Assembly (NCBI GenBank): GCA_022447625.1
Contig: JAKVAX010000004.1
Coordinates: 175,488-239,487, forward strand
DNA: 64,000 nt
Reading direction: 5' to 3'
Source: Flavobacteriales bacterium
Lineage (GTDB): Bacteria > Bacteroidota > Bacteroidia > Flavobacteriales_D > Sanyastnellaceae
Shown: positions 8,668 to 18,941 of the stretch, one piece after another
Position numbering within the stretch: the first letter of the stretch is position 1
Layout of the letters: the number at the start of each line of letters is the position of its first letter
Notes under the pieces: model-generated
Database searches by the model: none
Seen by the model: the letters and a program-made list of their open reading frames with translations, nothing else
What the model was told of the DNA's origin: nothing
Program-made: the position numbers and the translations under genes

Positions 8668-9443
8668 AGATCAAAGTCCCACTGATTAAGGGTGCCAATG
8701 GCGTGGTGGTTGGTTAGGTCAAATTGCGTCGGTACTACAGAAACATATCCGTTAGCCAAGGCCCATTCGTCTGTATCTTCTCCTTTGTCCGGGTTCTGGA
8801 ATTTCCCTGTCATCCAGTAGTATTCGCTTCCCCAAGGTGATTGGCGCTTTTCAAACGCGTCTTTCCAACTACCCATAGCCTGTCGACAAATCTTAACTCC
8901 TTTAATCTCCTCAAGTGGGAGTTTCGGGATGTTCACATTGAGACATGAGCCTTTTGGAACTCCATTCTTCAACACGCCTTCTGCAATTTTCTTTACGAAG
9001 GGCTTGCAAGGTTCGAAATCCGCGCTAGCGCTATGGTCAAGAAGAGAATAACCGATGCTAGGAACACTCTCTACGGCTCCTTCTACAGCGGCAGACATCG
9101 TGCCCGAGTAGATGACATTGATGCTACTATTCGCACCGTGATTGATGCCTGAAACCAAGAGGTCAGGTTTCCTATCTAAGACACGATATATCGCTAGCTT
9201 CACACAATCCACAGGAGTGCCAGACGTTGAGAATGCACGAACCCCTGAAACGGGGTAATCCACCTCTTCTAATCGAAGGATGTTGTTGATGGTCACAGCA
9301 TGACCCATACCTGATTGTGGACTATCTGGGGCCACCACCCACACGTCACCCAACTCAACCATGACTTCGATCAAATTGCGGATTCCCTTGGCAAAAATGC
9401 CATCGTCATTGGTGACTAAGATTAATGGGCGTTCTGTGCTCAT
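8664..9443 (-). CDS. surE: 5'/3'-nucleotidase SurE
   Basis: A 259-residue metal-dependent nucleoside-monophosphate phosphatase. The family signature LVTNDDGIFAKGI near residue 9 supplies the two metal-binding Asp, and SGINHGANSSINVIYSGTMSAAVEG supplies the conserved Asn and the active-site loop. It is the first gene of the probable operon surE / small membrane protein / lpxB / SpoIID, transcribed divergently from the plus-strand T9SS gene at 9553 across a 109-bp intergenic gap. Length is normal. A one-mismatch copy of the 13-bp motif is embedded at 9018-9030. Confidence 0.94.
   Translation of the reverse strand: MSTERPLILVTNDDGIFAKGIRNLIEVMVELGDVWVVAPDSPQSGMGHAVTINNILRLEEVDYPVSGVRAFSTSGTPVDCVKLAIYRVLDRKPDLLVSGINHGANSSINVIYSGTMSAAVEGAVESVPSIGYSLLDHSASADFEPCKPFVKKIAEGVLKNGVPKGSCLNVNIPKLPLEEIKGVKICRQAMGSWKDAFEKRQSPWGSEYYWMTGKFQNPDKGEDTDEWALANGYVSVVPTQFDLTNHHAIGTLNQWDFDL
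9018..9030 (-). repeat. 13-bp iterated motif, one mismatch
   Basis: ATCCGCGCTAGCG, differing from TTCCGCGCTAGCG at one end base. It lies inside surE and encodes S-A-S-A-D. Confidence 0.7.
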
Positions 9444-9552
9444 AGTTAGGCGTATTTAGAGTTCACTTGTATTTACTTTGCAACTCAGGTACAAACTTAT
9501 GAAGAGCACCGTGAAACTTTTGTGAAGCTAAGCCTGTATTTTCAACGTCAGA

Positions 9553-10149
9553 ATGTGGTCTAAACTCTTTTTAACGGTAATTGCGTTCATCCCTGGAGTG
9601 ATCCTAGCACAGGGACAACATCACTTGCTTGAATCGATGTCGGTTCGGCAGATAGATGATGGTGTGCGTATCGATTTTGGGATTAAGGGAGGAGCTAGTT
9701 GCACAGGAGCTCAAATGCAACGCCGACTTGGTGAGTCCGATTACGTTCAAGTAGGGCAAATTCAAGGCGTATGTGGAGGAAGTGAATTCACTGAATTCTA
9801 TACCATCCTTGATTCTTCGCCGATCAATAACCAAGAAGCACACTATCGTTTGATCTTAGGCAATCAAGGACCAACAACTGAATTGTCGATTACATTCATC
9901 CCGATGACAGGAGAGGTTCTGATGTACCCCAATCCCACGAACGGCCCTTCGCGCGTACGTTGGAGCGGAGTAGACGGGGACGTTTACATCTTACGTGTCA
10001 TGGATGCTTCTGGCCATCTCATGCATGAGGAACAGGTGATTGCTCCTTCTGCCAATGCGAATTTTCAAGACCTGCGACCGGGCTTTTATATCTTGCAACT
10101 GATCAAAGAAGGAGAGGAGCCGATGAGCTACCGCTTCCTACGTCAGTAG
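9553..10149 (+). CDS. Small secreted protein with T9SS type A sorting domain
   Basis: 198 residues with a signal peptide (MWSKLFLTVIAFIPGVILAQ), a beta-rich middle of about 90 residues with two close Cys (CTGAQ, VCGGSEF), and a terminal sorting domain beginning VLMYPNPTNGPSRVRW and ending FYILQLIKEGEEPMSYRFLRQ. No catalytic motif is seen. Exported by T9SS by inference from the C-terminal domain. The YjbQ-family gene follows after 3 bp, so the two are probably co-transcribed although one product is secreted and the other cytoplasmic. Confidence 0.75.
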   Translation: MWSKLFLTVIAFIPGVILAQGQHHLLESMSVRQIDDGVRIDFGIKGGASCTGAQMQRRLGESDYVQVGQIQGVCGGSEFTEFYTILDSSPINNQEAHYRLILGNQGPTTELSITFIPMTGEVLMYPNPTNGPSRVRWSGVDGDVYILRVMDASGHLMHEEQVIAPSANANFQDLRPGFYILQLIKEGEEPMSYRFLRQ

Positions 10150-10152
10150 ATT

Positions 10153-10560
10153 ATGGCAGAACATTTTGCAATTGAATTGCCTCCATTTCAAAGAGGTATC
10201 CATCTTATTACGAACCACGTCCGAAAAGATTTGCCCTTGAATGGTGATGGGGTTCTCCATCTGTTTATTCAACACACTTCAGCAGCACTGACAATCAATG
10301 AGAACGCTGATCCTGATGTTCGTCACGACATGGAATTAATGATGGACCGTATCGTGCCTGAAAATCAGCAAGGGCTATTGCACACCTACGAGGGACCTGA
10401 TGATATGCCTGCGCACACCAAGTCATCCCTTTTCGGTAGCTCAGTGAGCATTCCGTTTTCTGAAGGGAATTTACTGTTGGGAACATGGCAAGGCATTTAC
10501 CTCTGCGAGTTCCGCAATTCCGCCGGTAGGCGAAGAATGATCGCTACAGTGATGCGCTGA
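10153..10560 (+). CDS. YjbQ/UPF0047 family protein (secondary thiamine-phosphate synthase type)
   Basis: A 135-residue single-domain protein with the family signature HTSAALTINENADPDVRHDME and the C-terminal GTWQGIYLCEFRNSAGRRR. Family members such as E. coli YjbQ show weak thiamine-phosphate synthase activity; the physiological role is uncertain. No thiamine genes are nearby, so the annotation rests on homology alone. It ends exactly against the stop codon of the convergent pepD gene, leaving no room for a terminator between them. Confidence 0.9.
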   Translation: MAEHFAIELPPFQRGIHLITNHVRKDLPLNGDGVLHLFIQHTSAALTINENADPDVRHDMELMMDRIVPENQQGLLHTYEGPDDMPAHTKSSLFGSSVSIPFSEGNLLLGTWQGIYLCEFRNSAGRRRMIATVMR

Positions 10561-12042
10561 TTAATTCTGAGGAATACGCTTCAGTGTTTCTAACAAGAAG
10601 CCCCAGTATTTCTGTACAGAACTGATTTGAACCTTCTCATCAGGGCTGTGTGCTCCGCGGATATTTGGACCAAAGGAGACCATATCCATATCAGGATAGT
10701 TCGTTCCAAGGATTCCACATTCTAGACCCGCATGACAAGCCAAAACGTTTGGCTCTTCCTTAAACATCTCACGGTAGAGATCAGCCATTAATGAAACGAT
10801 GTCTGATGAAGGACGAGGCTGCCAACCAGGGTAAGCTCCCGAAGCCATTACAGTTAGTCCGATTTGCTCAAAATTCGCTGTCAATGCGTTCGCTAGATCG
10901 TCTTTTTCTGTATCTAGAGAGCTGCGCGTCAGGCACATAATCGTTACTTCACCGTCTTTCACGACTACTCGTGCGAGGTTATTAGAAGGCTGCACGAGAT
11001 CTTCGATATCTGGACTCATGCGGTAGATACCATTCCAAGTAGTGTAGATTGCATTGGTTAGTGCTGTTTGGAATTCCTCCTGCATTACTTTGCCTGGAAG
11101 ATCAACAGACTCCATTGTGATGTGAAGATCGGGGTCGGTTGTTCCGTGCTCTGCAGACAAGATTCCTTCCATCTCTTTCACGTATGCCGCGAATTTTTCG
11201 TCTTGAGAAGTCGGAATTGTCACCACTGCTACTGATTCACGAGGGATCGCATTACGCAATCCACCACCATCAATGCTGGCGACACGTAGACCATAGTTTT
11301 CAAGCGACTTCCAAAGCACGCGATTCATGAGCTTGTTCGCGTTTCCAAGACCTTTGTTGATGTCCATTCCAGAGTGTCCTCCTGAAAGACCTTTCACGGT
11401 AATCTTGAAAGCCACGTGATTCGCTGGAGTGTCTTCTTCAGTGTAGCTTCCGCTTGCTGTGATATCAACTCCTCCGGCACAACCAATCGTCAATTCGTCA
11501 TCGTCTTCAGTGTCAAGGTTGAGAAGAATCTTTCCTTCGAGCCATCCACCTTTCAACTCAAGAGCTCCAGTCATTCCCGTTTCTTCATCGATCGTGAAAA
11601 GAGCGTCGATGGCTGGGTGCTCAATGTCATCACTTGCAAGGATTGCCATGATCGAAGCAACACCGATACCGTTATCAGCACCGAGTGTTGTTCCTTCAGC
11701 TTTAACCCAGTCATCTTCCACGAACATCTTGATTCCTTCAGCTTCGAAGTCGAAGTTCGTATCGTTATTCTTTTGATGAACCATGTCTAGGTGACTTTGC
11801 ATCACTAGGGGAGTGCGGTTCTCCATTCCAGCGGTTGCTGGCTTGCGGATGAGTACGTTTCCTACTTCGTCTACCTCGGTAGGAAGTCCGAGCTTGTTTC
11901 CGAAGTCAACCATAAACTGGATGACACGTTCTTCTTTCTTTGACGGACGAGGAACGGCATTCAGGTCAGCGAAATGGTTCCACATGCTTTTCGGCTCTAG
12001 GTTACGTACTTCTTGGCTCATCTTATTTTCTAATGAGTGCAT
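10561..12042 (-). CDS. pepD: Aminoacyl-histidine dipeptidase (M20 family)
   Basis: A 493-residue cytoplasmic dizinc Xaa-His dipeptidase. Zinc-ligand and catalytic motifs are present in order: VMQSHLDMVHQK, TTLGADNGIGVA, TIDEETGMTGALELKGG, CHAGLECGILG and a C-terminal SFGPNIRGAHSPDEKV with the last zinc-binding His. Length is typical for PepD. Starts at 12042 or 12021 (MSQEV) are both possible; the shorter one matches family starts better. The upstream neighbour on the same strand is the large alpha-2-macroglobulin-like gene, 24 bp away. Confidence 0.93.
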   Translation of the reverse strand: MHSLENKMSQEVRNLEPKSMWNHFADLNAVPRPSKKEERVIQFMVDFGNKLGLPTEVDEVGNVLIRKPATAGMENRTPLVMQSHLDMVHQKNNDTNFDFEAEGIKMFVEDDWVKAEGTTLGADNGIGVASIMAILASDDIEHPAIDALFTIDEETGMTGALELKGGWLEGKILLNLDTEDDDELTIGCAGGVDITASGSYTEEDTPANHVAFKITVKGLSGGHSGMDINKGLGNANKLMNRVLWKSLENYGLRVASIDGGGLRNAIPRESVAVVTIPTSQDEKFAAYVKEMEGILSAEHGTTDPDLHITMESVDLPGKVMQEEFQTALTNAIYTTWNGIYRMSPDIEDLVQPSNNLARVVVKDGEVTIMCLTRSSLDTEKDDLANALTANFEQIGLTVMASGAYPGWQPRPSSDIVSLMADLYREMFKEEPNVLACHAGLECGILGTNYPDMDMVSFGPNIRGAHSPDEKVQISSVQKYWGFLLETLKRIPQN

Positions 12043-12066
12043 AGATCATTCAAATGCACCGCGAAG

Positions 12067-15000
12067 TTACAAAAGACCAGCCGGTAAAACAGTCACCCAT
12101 TCACCTTGTGTTCGTGCATTGATGGTACCATCGTACATCACTTCAACCTGAGTAGAAGGGGCGAAGAACTCTCCCACATAAGCCGCGTTCAATCGCACGT
12201 AGAATACCGAAGGATCTCGTCTGTACAGATTGAAGTATGTAAGCACGCGATCATCTCGTATGTCTTTATGCTCTGCCCAGGTGCTTTGGTAATTGTTCGC
12301 CCCCGCAGTAAGCATGCGGTCATTCAAGATTTCCCAACCGGAAGGGAAGATTTGCGTGAGCGCGACATCCCTTAGGTTCCGACGGTAGCTCTGGTGATTG
12401 ATCTGCACTTTGGCGATGAAGTCAGTGCCTTGTTCAAGCTGGCTGATATCTAGTGGTGTCCCATCTGGTTTCAAGTAAACCACCGTCAGTTCTAGACCGT
12501 TATTCTCAGCTGGTTGCTGATCTTCTACCGGTTGACCTGAGCTAACTAATCTCAAGTAAAGCGTGCGTTCTCCTTTATTTTCAATTTCTAAGCGGTTATT
12601 GTGAATTTGTTTCACGCTAAGATCATGGAACACAGTGGTCTTCTGTGGATTTTGCAGGGCACTGGACTTTCCGTTGAAGACATATTCATACTTCAATGAA
12701 GTGTTGCTTTCTTCTTTGAGGAAGCGCCCAATAGCGTTTAGTGCAAACGCCGTCTCCTGTGTGCTATACCATGCGCCAGAGCTTAGGTTGTCTGCAAGTT
12801 GTTCAACTAGAGGTCCGGCTTTAGCTCGTTCTCCTGAAATGATCATTACCTCGGCAATTAGTGCTAGATCTCGCATGCGACTTCCGTAGTGAGGCGAGAG
12901 GAATTCGTAAGCTTCTGGATCAGGCAAGAGACCATTCGTAATCTCTTCAGCTACCTTTTCTTGTCCTACGAGTACATAGGCTGCTGCCAGTTGCCATTTT
13001 GCCGCGGCATTCATTCTATCGTTCTCACGCAATCTGTTCATCGCAGACAAGTTTGGTTTTCCAGCGAGGGCTAGGGTGAACAAACGGTAAGCTTGCGGTA
13101 ATTCATACCCCTGGTAGTTGTTGTTTCCACGTTTGTAAGGGCGCCAGTTACGGGCAATGTCGTTCTGATACTTCACCCAACGTTCAATCATACCGTCTGG
13201 AACATTGAAGCCCTTGTCTTTGGCTTCGATCAAGAAGTGACCTACATAGGTTGTTGCCCAGTCATTGATGTTGGTTTGACTCGGCCAGTAGCTAAATCCA
13301 CCGTTCTCTTTCTGGAATCGCTTCAAGCGATCGATACCCGCAATCACGTTGTCTTTCGCTCGCTGTTTTTGCTTTGTGGTGAGCTCTACCGCATCTCCAA
13401 TGTACAATTGAGGGAAGGCACGTGAGGTGGTCTGTTCTGCACAACCATGTGGGTATCCGAGAAGGTAGTCTAGTCTTCGACCAAGATCAATCGGACGGAA
13501 ACCAGAAACCTCTAGTCGAAGGTCATTGGTACCTTCCATTCCAATCAAGTCGAATTCTTGAGACCAGCTTTGACCCGCTTCAGCTACACCAACGAAGCGA
13601 TTAGACATCGGAGGGTTCGGATTTCGAACATTTAGTTCGATGGTATGCCGTGCGGTTTCTCCGCCGCCCGTTGCAATGATTTCCGCGCTAGCGACACCTT
13701 CTAGATCACGCACCTTGAGACGGAAATTGACAATCTGATCGCCAATCTTATTGAATTCAAGCTCTTCTTCATCATCTCCAAGATGCTCGAGCATTCCGTT
13801 CAACTTCACTTTTACCTTCACGTCTTTGACATTCTTGTCCATTGCGAATACTGTAACGGGAAGCTCAACAACCTCTGAAGGCCCCAATACTCGAGGAAGC
13901 GTACCCAACACCATCAATGGTTTGCGCACAGGAACTTCTTTTTCAGCATGACCAAAAGCGCTTCCTTTTCGAGCAACAACCATGACACGAACAGCACCGA
14001 TATAGTTCGGCATCAAAAGTTCATGTTCTGCGGTTTCTCCAGCCTTCAATTCAAACGGGCCTAGATATGAAACCACAGGTTTGAAGCGATTTACTTTTTT
14101 CGGACCTGACTCAGTGTTTTCTTCATCACCACCGATTCCGAGAAGCGGAGCCATTTCTCCGGCATGTGCCCCAATGACTTGATCGAATAAATCCCATGTA
14201 GTAACTCCAAGAGCCTCTTGTTCATACATCTTACCGTGCGGATTCGGCGTTTTGTAGCGGGTTAGACCCAACAAACCTTCGTCTACAACAGCAAGTGTGT
14301 ATGACATTCCGGTACCCGAAGTTTCAGAAACGTTCACGGTGTATGCTTCTTCTGGAACCAGTTCATCTGGCATCTCAATCCTAGGACTGATGTGCGTTGC
14401 TGGGTCAGATACTTTCACTCGAGCTACACCATATATTCGAATAGGTTTGTCGTTCGCCATCTGTGCATATGGTTGTATCAAATTGATTGAAACAAATACG
14501 TTCGGTGCGAAGCCTTTTTCAGCTTTGAATGTATAGGTGTTTGATCCGTTTTTAGTGTCTATCCAATCAGACCCAATGATTCCTGATCCATCTTCGACGG
14601 TGATCAATGCACGCGCACCATCAGCACCAGGGAAGCTAATTGACACTTGGTCTCCTACTTCGTACTCCTCTTTATCAGGAGTAATGATCAACATCGTTTC
14701 TCCCTCAGGATTCTCTCGTTGAGCTCTACCAGCCCAACCTGGCCAATCGATGTAAGTGATTTGTCCTGTCGCGTGTCCACTTTCAGGATCTTCAACGCGC
14801 ACTAAATAACGTCCCCAAGAAGGGTAGTCTACACGGAACTTGAAGTCTCCTTCGCCTTTAGCATTTGTGCTGATTTCTCCTCGAGTCACTACGGTAGCGC
14901 TATTTCTACCGATGTAATCAGAGAGATTTTCATAGTGGGTGTTCCACCACCACTTCCATGATATCTTATATACCGTGTAGTAGAGTTTCTTTCTAGCTAC

Positions 15001-17658
15001 GCCTAGGCCATCATTATCAACAGTTCGTACTTGTACGGTATGCGTAGTATCCGTTAGAAGCATGTTTCTTGCGCGATCTCCTTTCGGTAATCGGATGCCG
15101 ACATAGCTAACAAAAGGGGAGAGCGGTATGCTGTGTGCATCGATGCTAAAGTCACCTCCGGCTTCGTAAGCTCGGGTGTTGAAGACAGCATTAAGATGGC
15201 CTGGAGCTTCTGACAAATCGCTGATATTGATATTGACTGAAGCTGTTCCATCTTCACCTACTTTCTTGTCAAAGACAGTGTTGGCAGGAGAATCCATTCG
15301 CCTTACAGGGTCATCGAATTCAAAGTCTGGCAGGCGCCCGAATGAGGTGTTAATCGGGTAGAGCGTCATTTCGATTTGAGTTCGCAGGTTTCTTCCAGGG
15401 GCTCCATGAAGCCAATTGACAGAAAGATCTCCTACGATGGCTCGGTCACTCGCCTCAATCATGTCTTTTCCAAAGTCCAGTCCGATCTTCAAACGGTTTG
15501 GTTTGATCGTTTCAACCTTAAGACGTTTTGAGAAGGTAGCATTACCCACCTTGATCCGAACTTGCCAATTCCCAGTCACTGCTTCAGGATCTGTTGGAAT
15601 CGCCCATGAAACGTGGTTTGATGCAGTGAGCAATCGATTCTCCTTATGAACATTTCTGTTCCGTGCATCCATCAGTTCCAGCTTGACAGGGTGATCCAAA
15701 GGGATGCGATTCTCAGGATCTTCAAGCATGAAGCCGAGGAACAGCGTGTCGCCTGGTCGCCACACGCCACGTTCACCGTAGATGAATCCTTTCAGACCAT
15801 TTTGAGTGGCAGAACCACTCACGTCAAATGTTGAAAGCGAGAGTCCGAGACCATTGGCCAATTTCAAGTAGCTCTTCTGCTTGTTGTGACTCGCTATACA
15901 GAGAAACGGAACTTTGTCGTTAGCCTCGAACTGCGTGAATCCATCGGCGTCAGAAACGGCTCGGTCAATCTCTTGCCCTTGGTAGTTTAGGAGTTGTACA
16001 CTGGCACCGCTTAATGGGGCTCCGGAGGCAATGTCAGTAGTGACAATCATCCATTTATTGTCTTTTCCTCGTTTCGCCGTCAAACCAATATCTGTCGTCA
16101 AGAAATTACGACCTGTGTGTCGGTATTGCCGGTAGTACGTACCATGACAAGGATTGTCACGCTGCTTGTAATCGTAGTCCCAGTAGTAGTTATTCCAAGC
16201 TGAGTACCAGTAAGTATCAAAGTAATCCCAGTACGATGATTCTTCTTCGCCGAATGAGTCCCAATCTTCCTCATAGGCCTCAATATCTTCTTCTGACTCG
16301 CTCAATCCGTCTTCACAAGGATAAGCTGAATGCGCCATACGGAATCCGATTTCTATTCGGTAGATGGCGGCAGGTTCTACTTTCACGAGCTCATCCAAAT
16401 CGAGGTAGTAGCGATTCCACTGATTCAGGTCGTTGCCTTGGCCAGAGATATCAACGGTCTTCTTGCGCACCACACGTCCAACGCGCTTGAGTTGATCTTC
16501 TCCTGCGTAGTGACTTGTTTGAAGGAACTGAGGAATGTTGTCTTCATAAATGCGAATCACACGCACATCAACGGCAGAAAGGGAAACCGCTTCGAAAGCA
16601 ATCTTATTTTCATTCGCTGTAGGTAAGATGGTCTTATTCTGATCCGTCATGCGCACGGCTGGTTTCAAGCTTTCGAATTGAATCATGACCTCGAGGCTCT
16701 CTTTCAAACGGTAACCAGCGTAGTTCTTAATGCCGCTGTGAATTTCCAGTTTTGCTTCTCCGGTCTTGCGCGTATCAGGATATACCCGTACAACGTTACC
16801 ATCGACTTCCACACGCACATCATCGTCATTGCCTAGAATAAAAAGACCTCTGGTTGATTGCTGCTCATCAATTGGATCAGAAAAGATGACGTTGATATAC
16901 TGCTCTGGCTTCTGAACAACAGTCGTTTGGATGACTTTAAAGTCAGCTAATCCAGGGATTTCCTGTGTGGTTGATCCTTCGCCTTTACCTCCGATGGTTG
17001 CGGCGTCCCAATTCAAAAAGAGCTCTCCACTTTCTTGCGCTCGTTCTACGCTATCGACAGTAAAGTAATGGGTACGACCACTTTCATGTTCCCAGGCTAA
17101 ATTTCTTGTTTGTCCTGATTGAAGTGCGCTTAGTAGTTTTTCTGCTTCGTCGCTTCGGATATCATCTGCAGTGTAGAGCGCACCACTGACATATTGCCAT
17201 TTTGTATCGTCCACATCATAAGGTGCTACCTCCGTTACTTGCACCGTCACGCCTTGATCAAAAGTCCTCCAACCAAATTGAAAATCATCCAGGTTCGTTT
17301 CACCGATGATCTCTTTGAGGTCTAGTTTAACCTTGTATGCGGTTCCAGAATCCATCCATTCATTCGGAGTGAACTCCAGAACGTTTCCGTCCGACCATTT
17401 AAGCTCTCCATCAATAGAAGGTTCGATATCAATCCATGATAGATCAACTCCAGAAGTTACTCCAGGCAGCAGTTGTTCGGCATTAAAGACAACACGAACA
17501 CTGGCTGTTCTTGAAATATGCCCTGCGGTATATGCACGAATAAACGCACTGTATGCTTCATCTGCTGGTGGAATTTCAGGAGTGGTCTTGCAGCCAAAGA
17601 CTAGCAAGATGAGCGCTAGGGGAAGGAGGAGTTGCTTCATGTTAGATAGTTTGAACAA
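12067..17658 (-). CDS. Alpha-2-macroglobulin family lipoprotein with thioester
   Basis: A very large (about 1,860 residues) envelope lipoprotein. The likely start is the ATG at 17640 (MKQLLLPLALILLVFGC), giving a lipobox LVFGC; the longer start adds six residues. The middle carries MG-type beta domains (FIYGERGVWRPGDTLFLGFMLED is the MG2-like signature), a bait-like region, and near residue 1,400 the thioester motif GYPHGCAEQTTSRAFP, with an alpha/alpha toroid around it. Bacterial homologues are thought to trap invading proteases in the periplasm. In many bacteria the gene sits beside pbpC; here it does not. Insertions rich in Tyr/Trp/Asp lie near residues 455-510. Copies of the 13-bp motif occur inside it (13681) and just upstream (17676). 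Confidence 0.88.
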   Translation of the reverse strand: MFKLSNMKQLLLPLALILLVFGCKTTPEIPPADEAYSAFIRAYTAGHISRTASVRVVFNAEQLLPGVTSGVDLSWIDIEPSIDGELKWSDGNVLEFTPNEWMDSGTAYKVKLDLKEIIGETNLDDFQFGWRTFDQGVTVQVTEVAPYDVDDTKWQYVSGALYTADDIRSDEAEKLLSALQSGQTRNLAWEHESGRTHYFTVDSVERAQESGELFLNWDAATIGGKGEGSTTQEIPGLADFKVIQTTVVQKPEQYINVIFSDPIDEQQSTRGLFILGNDDDVRVEVDGNVVRVYPDTRKTGEAKLEIHSGIKNYAGYRLKESLEVMIQFESLKPAVRMTDQNKTILPTANENKIAFEAVSLSAVDVRVIRIYEDNIPQFLQTSHYAGEDQLKRVGRVVRKKTVDISGQGNDLNQWNRYYLDLDELVKVEPAAIYRIEIGFRMAHSAYPCEDGLSESEEDIEAYEEDWDSFGEEESSYWDYFDTYWYSAWNNYYWDYDYKQRDNPCHGTYYRQYRHTGRNFLTTDIGLTAKRGKDNKWMIVTTDIASGAPLSGASVQLLNYQGQEIDRAVSDADGFTQFEANDKVPFLCIASHNKQKSYLKLANGLGLSLSTFDVSGSATQNGLKGFIYGERGVWRPGDTLFLGFMLEDPENRIPLDHPVKLELMDARNRNVHKENRLLTASNHVSWAIPTDPEAVTGNWQVRIKVGNATFSKRLKVETIKPNRLKIGLDFGKDMIEASDRAIVGDLSVNWLHGAPGRNLRTQIEMTLYPINTSFGRLPDFEFDDPVRRMDSPANTVFDKKVGEDGTASVNINISDLSEAPGHLNAVFNTRAYEAGGDFSIDAHSIPLSPFVSYVGIRLPKGDRARNMLLTDTTHTVQVRTVDNDGLGVARKKLYYTVYKISWKWWWNTHYENLSDYIGRNSATVVTRGEISTNAKGEGDFKFRVDYPSWGRYLVRVEDPESGHATGQITYIDWPGWAGRAQRENPEGETMLIITPDKEEYEVGDQVSISFPGADGARALITVEDGSGIIGSDWIDTKNGSNTYTFKAEKGFAPNVFVSINLIQPYAQMANDKPIRIYGVARVKVSDPATHISPRIEMPDELVPEEAYTVNVSETSGTGMSYTLAVVDEGLLGLTRYKTPNPHGKMYEQEALGVTTWDLFDQVIGAHAGEMAPLLGIGGDEENTESGPKKVNRFKPVVSYLGPFELKAGETAEHELLMPNYIGAVRVMVVARKGSAFGHAEKEVPVRKPLMVLGTLPRVLGPSEVVELPVTVFAMDKNVKDVKVKVKLNGMLEHLGDDEEELEFNKIGDQIVNFRLKVRDLEGVASAEIIATGGGETARHTIELNVRNPNPPMSNRFVGVAEAGQSWSQEFDLIGMEGTNDLRLEVSGFRPIDLGRRLDYLLGYPHGCAEQTTSRAFPQLYIGDAVELTTKQKQRAKDNVIAGIDRLKRFQKENGGFSYWPSQTNINDWATTYVGHFLIEAKDKGFNVPDGMIERWVKYQNDIARNWRPYKRGNNNYQGYELPQAYRLFTLALAGKPNLSAMNRLRENDRMNAAAKWQLAAAYVLVGQEKVAEEITNGLLPDPEAYEFLSPHYGSRMRDLALIAEVMIISGERAKAGPLVEQLADNLSSGAWYSTQETAFALNAIGRFLKEESNTSLKYEYVFNGKSSALQNPQKTTVFHDLSVKQIHNNRLEIENKGERTLYLRLVSSGQPVEDQQPAENNGLELTVVYLKPDGTPLDISQLEQGTDFIAKVQINHQSYRRNLRDVALTQIFPSGWEILNDRMLTAGANNYQSTWAEHKDIRDDRVLTYFNLYRRDPSVFYVRLNAAYVGEFFAPSTQVEVMYDGTINARTQGEWVTVLPAGLL
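13681..13693 (-). repeat. 13-bp iterated motif, exact copy
   Basis: TTCCGCGCTAGCG on the plus strand, inside the alpha-2-macroglobulin-like gene, encoding A-S-A-E on the minus strand. Confidence 0.85.
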
Positions 17659-17675
17659 AACGAATGTAATGCATT

Positions 17676-17688
17676 CGCTAGCGCGGAA
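17676..17688 (+). repeat. 13-bp iterated motif, exact copy, intergenic
   Basis: CGCTAGCGCGGAA lies 18 bp upstream of the longest start of the alpha-2-macroglobulin-like gene. It is the only exact copy outside a coding region, showing that the word is kept without a protein reason. Confidence 0.85.
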
Positions 17689-17730
17689 TCGAGAAGTTGA
17701 GAATTCGTTATTAGATTCCGATTAAACGAA

Positions 17731-17754
17731 AAGAGCCGGCATAGGCCGGCTCTT
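17731..17754 (-). terminator. Terminator of the giant repeat-protein gene
   Basis: A perfect 10-bp stem (AAGAGCCGGC with GCCGGCTCTT, loop of four) lies 20 bp beyond the stop at 17775. On the minus strand it is followed by TTCGTTT, and the stem itself ends in TT, giving TTTTCGTTT. Confidence 0.8.
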
Positions 17755-18154
17755 CCTTGAACATCCGTTCAATATTAATCACAAGCAATTCCAAATACTG
17801 CAAGGAAGCTCAATTGGTCAGTAGCGTTTACCGCTCCATCACCGTTCATGTCGGCCCCACATCCAACTGAACATCCGTAATCTCCTAGAAGCATTAGGAG
17901 GTCTGCAACGTTTCGTTGACCGTCATTATTGAAGTCACCCATACAAGGTGGAACTTCTTCGTCAGGATCAACTGTTCCATTACAGTCATTGTCAATTCCT
18001 TCTTGAGTAGAAGGAGCTCCTGGAAACATGTCACCATCGTTATCGTTACAGTCTGTGTTATCTGCAACGTAGCCTGCTGGTTGACTACAAGCATCCATTG
18101 TTATGTTTTCATCTCCATATCCGTCGCCGTCTGTATCTGCATACCATGTTGATG

Positions 18155-18483
18155 GTGCAATACAAGAACCGTCGTCACATTGCGCCGCTGGATCGTAGTT
18201 ACACGCTGTGGCATCAGTACAACCATCGGGCAGGATGCAAGATCCATTGTCACATTGAGCTGCTGGGTCGTAGTTACATGCCGAAGCGTCAGTACATCCA
18301 TCAGGTAGGATACATGATCCGTCATCACATTGTGCCGCTGGGTCGTAATTACAAGCGGCCGCATTCGTACATCCAGCGGTGTCTGTTCCGCCACAGTTGC
18401 CACATTCATCTAGTTGTAGACATGAGCCGTCATCCATTGTTGCTGCTGGATCATAATTACATGCTGTTGGGTCTGTGCATCCA
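18155..18483 (-). repeat. GCTDPxACNY repeat array, four units (second array)
   Basis: Four coding units, mostly of about 25 residues, of the form GCT-D/N-xxACNYDPAAxCDDGSC, at about 75 bp per unit. The first unit is followed by an LDECGNCGG spacer. Boundaries are approximate to about 10 bp. Confidence 0.85.
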
Positions 18484-18941
18484 GGTACATCGGCCGGATC
18501 ACCAACACACAGTCCGTCGAAGACAACGGTAACGTCATAAGTCATGTCGTTTCCGGTCGTCCATCCGTTCATGATGCTGAATGTCCAAGTTCCGTTTCCA
18601 GTCAATGCTGAAGCAGAGAGGTCAATGGAAGCAGTGTACAAGCCATCTGCTGTTCCTTGCCAATCTCCTGGCCAAATTCCGTAGTTCCCTAATGAGTTGG
18701 CACAACCGAAATCGGTATTGTAACCACCCCACATGTAGCAATCACCATTCGGGTCGACAAGCTGCATAGCCGCATCTGCTGGCCAGCTACCACCACCTCC
18801 AACATTGGTGAAGTTCATCGTGATTGTTGCTAGGAACGGTGCTCCTGAGCCATTAAAATTAACGTCTGCAGTCGCGGTTCCTCCGAGGGTCGCATTGATG
18901 TTCACTGTGGATTCACAGTCACAATCGAAACCAACCGGAGG

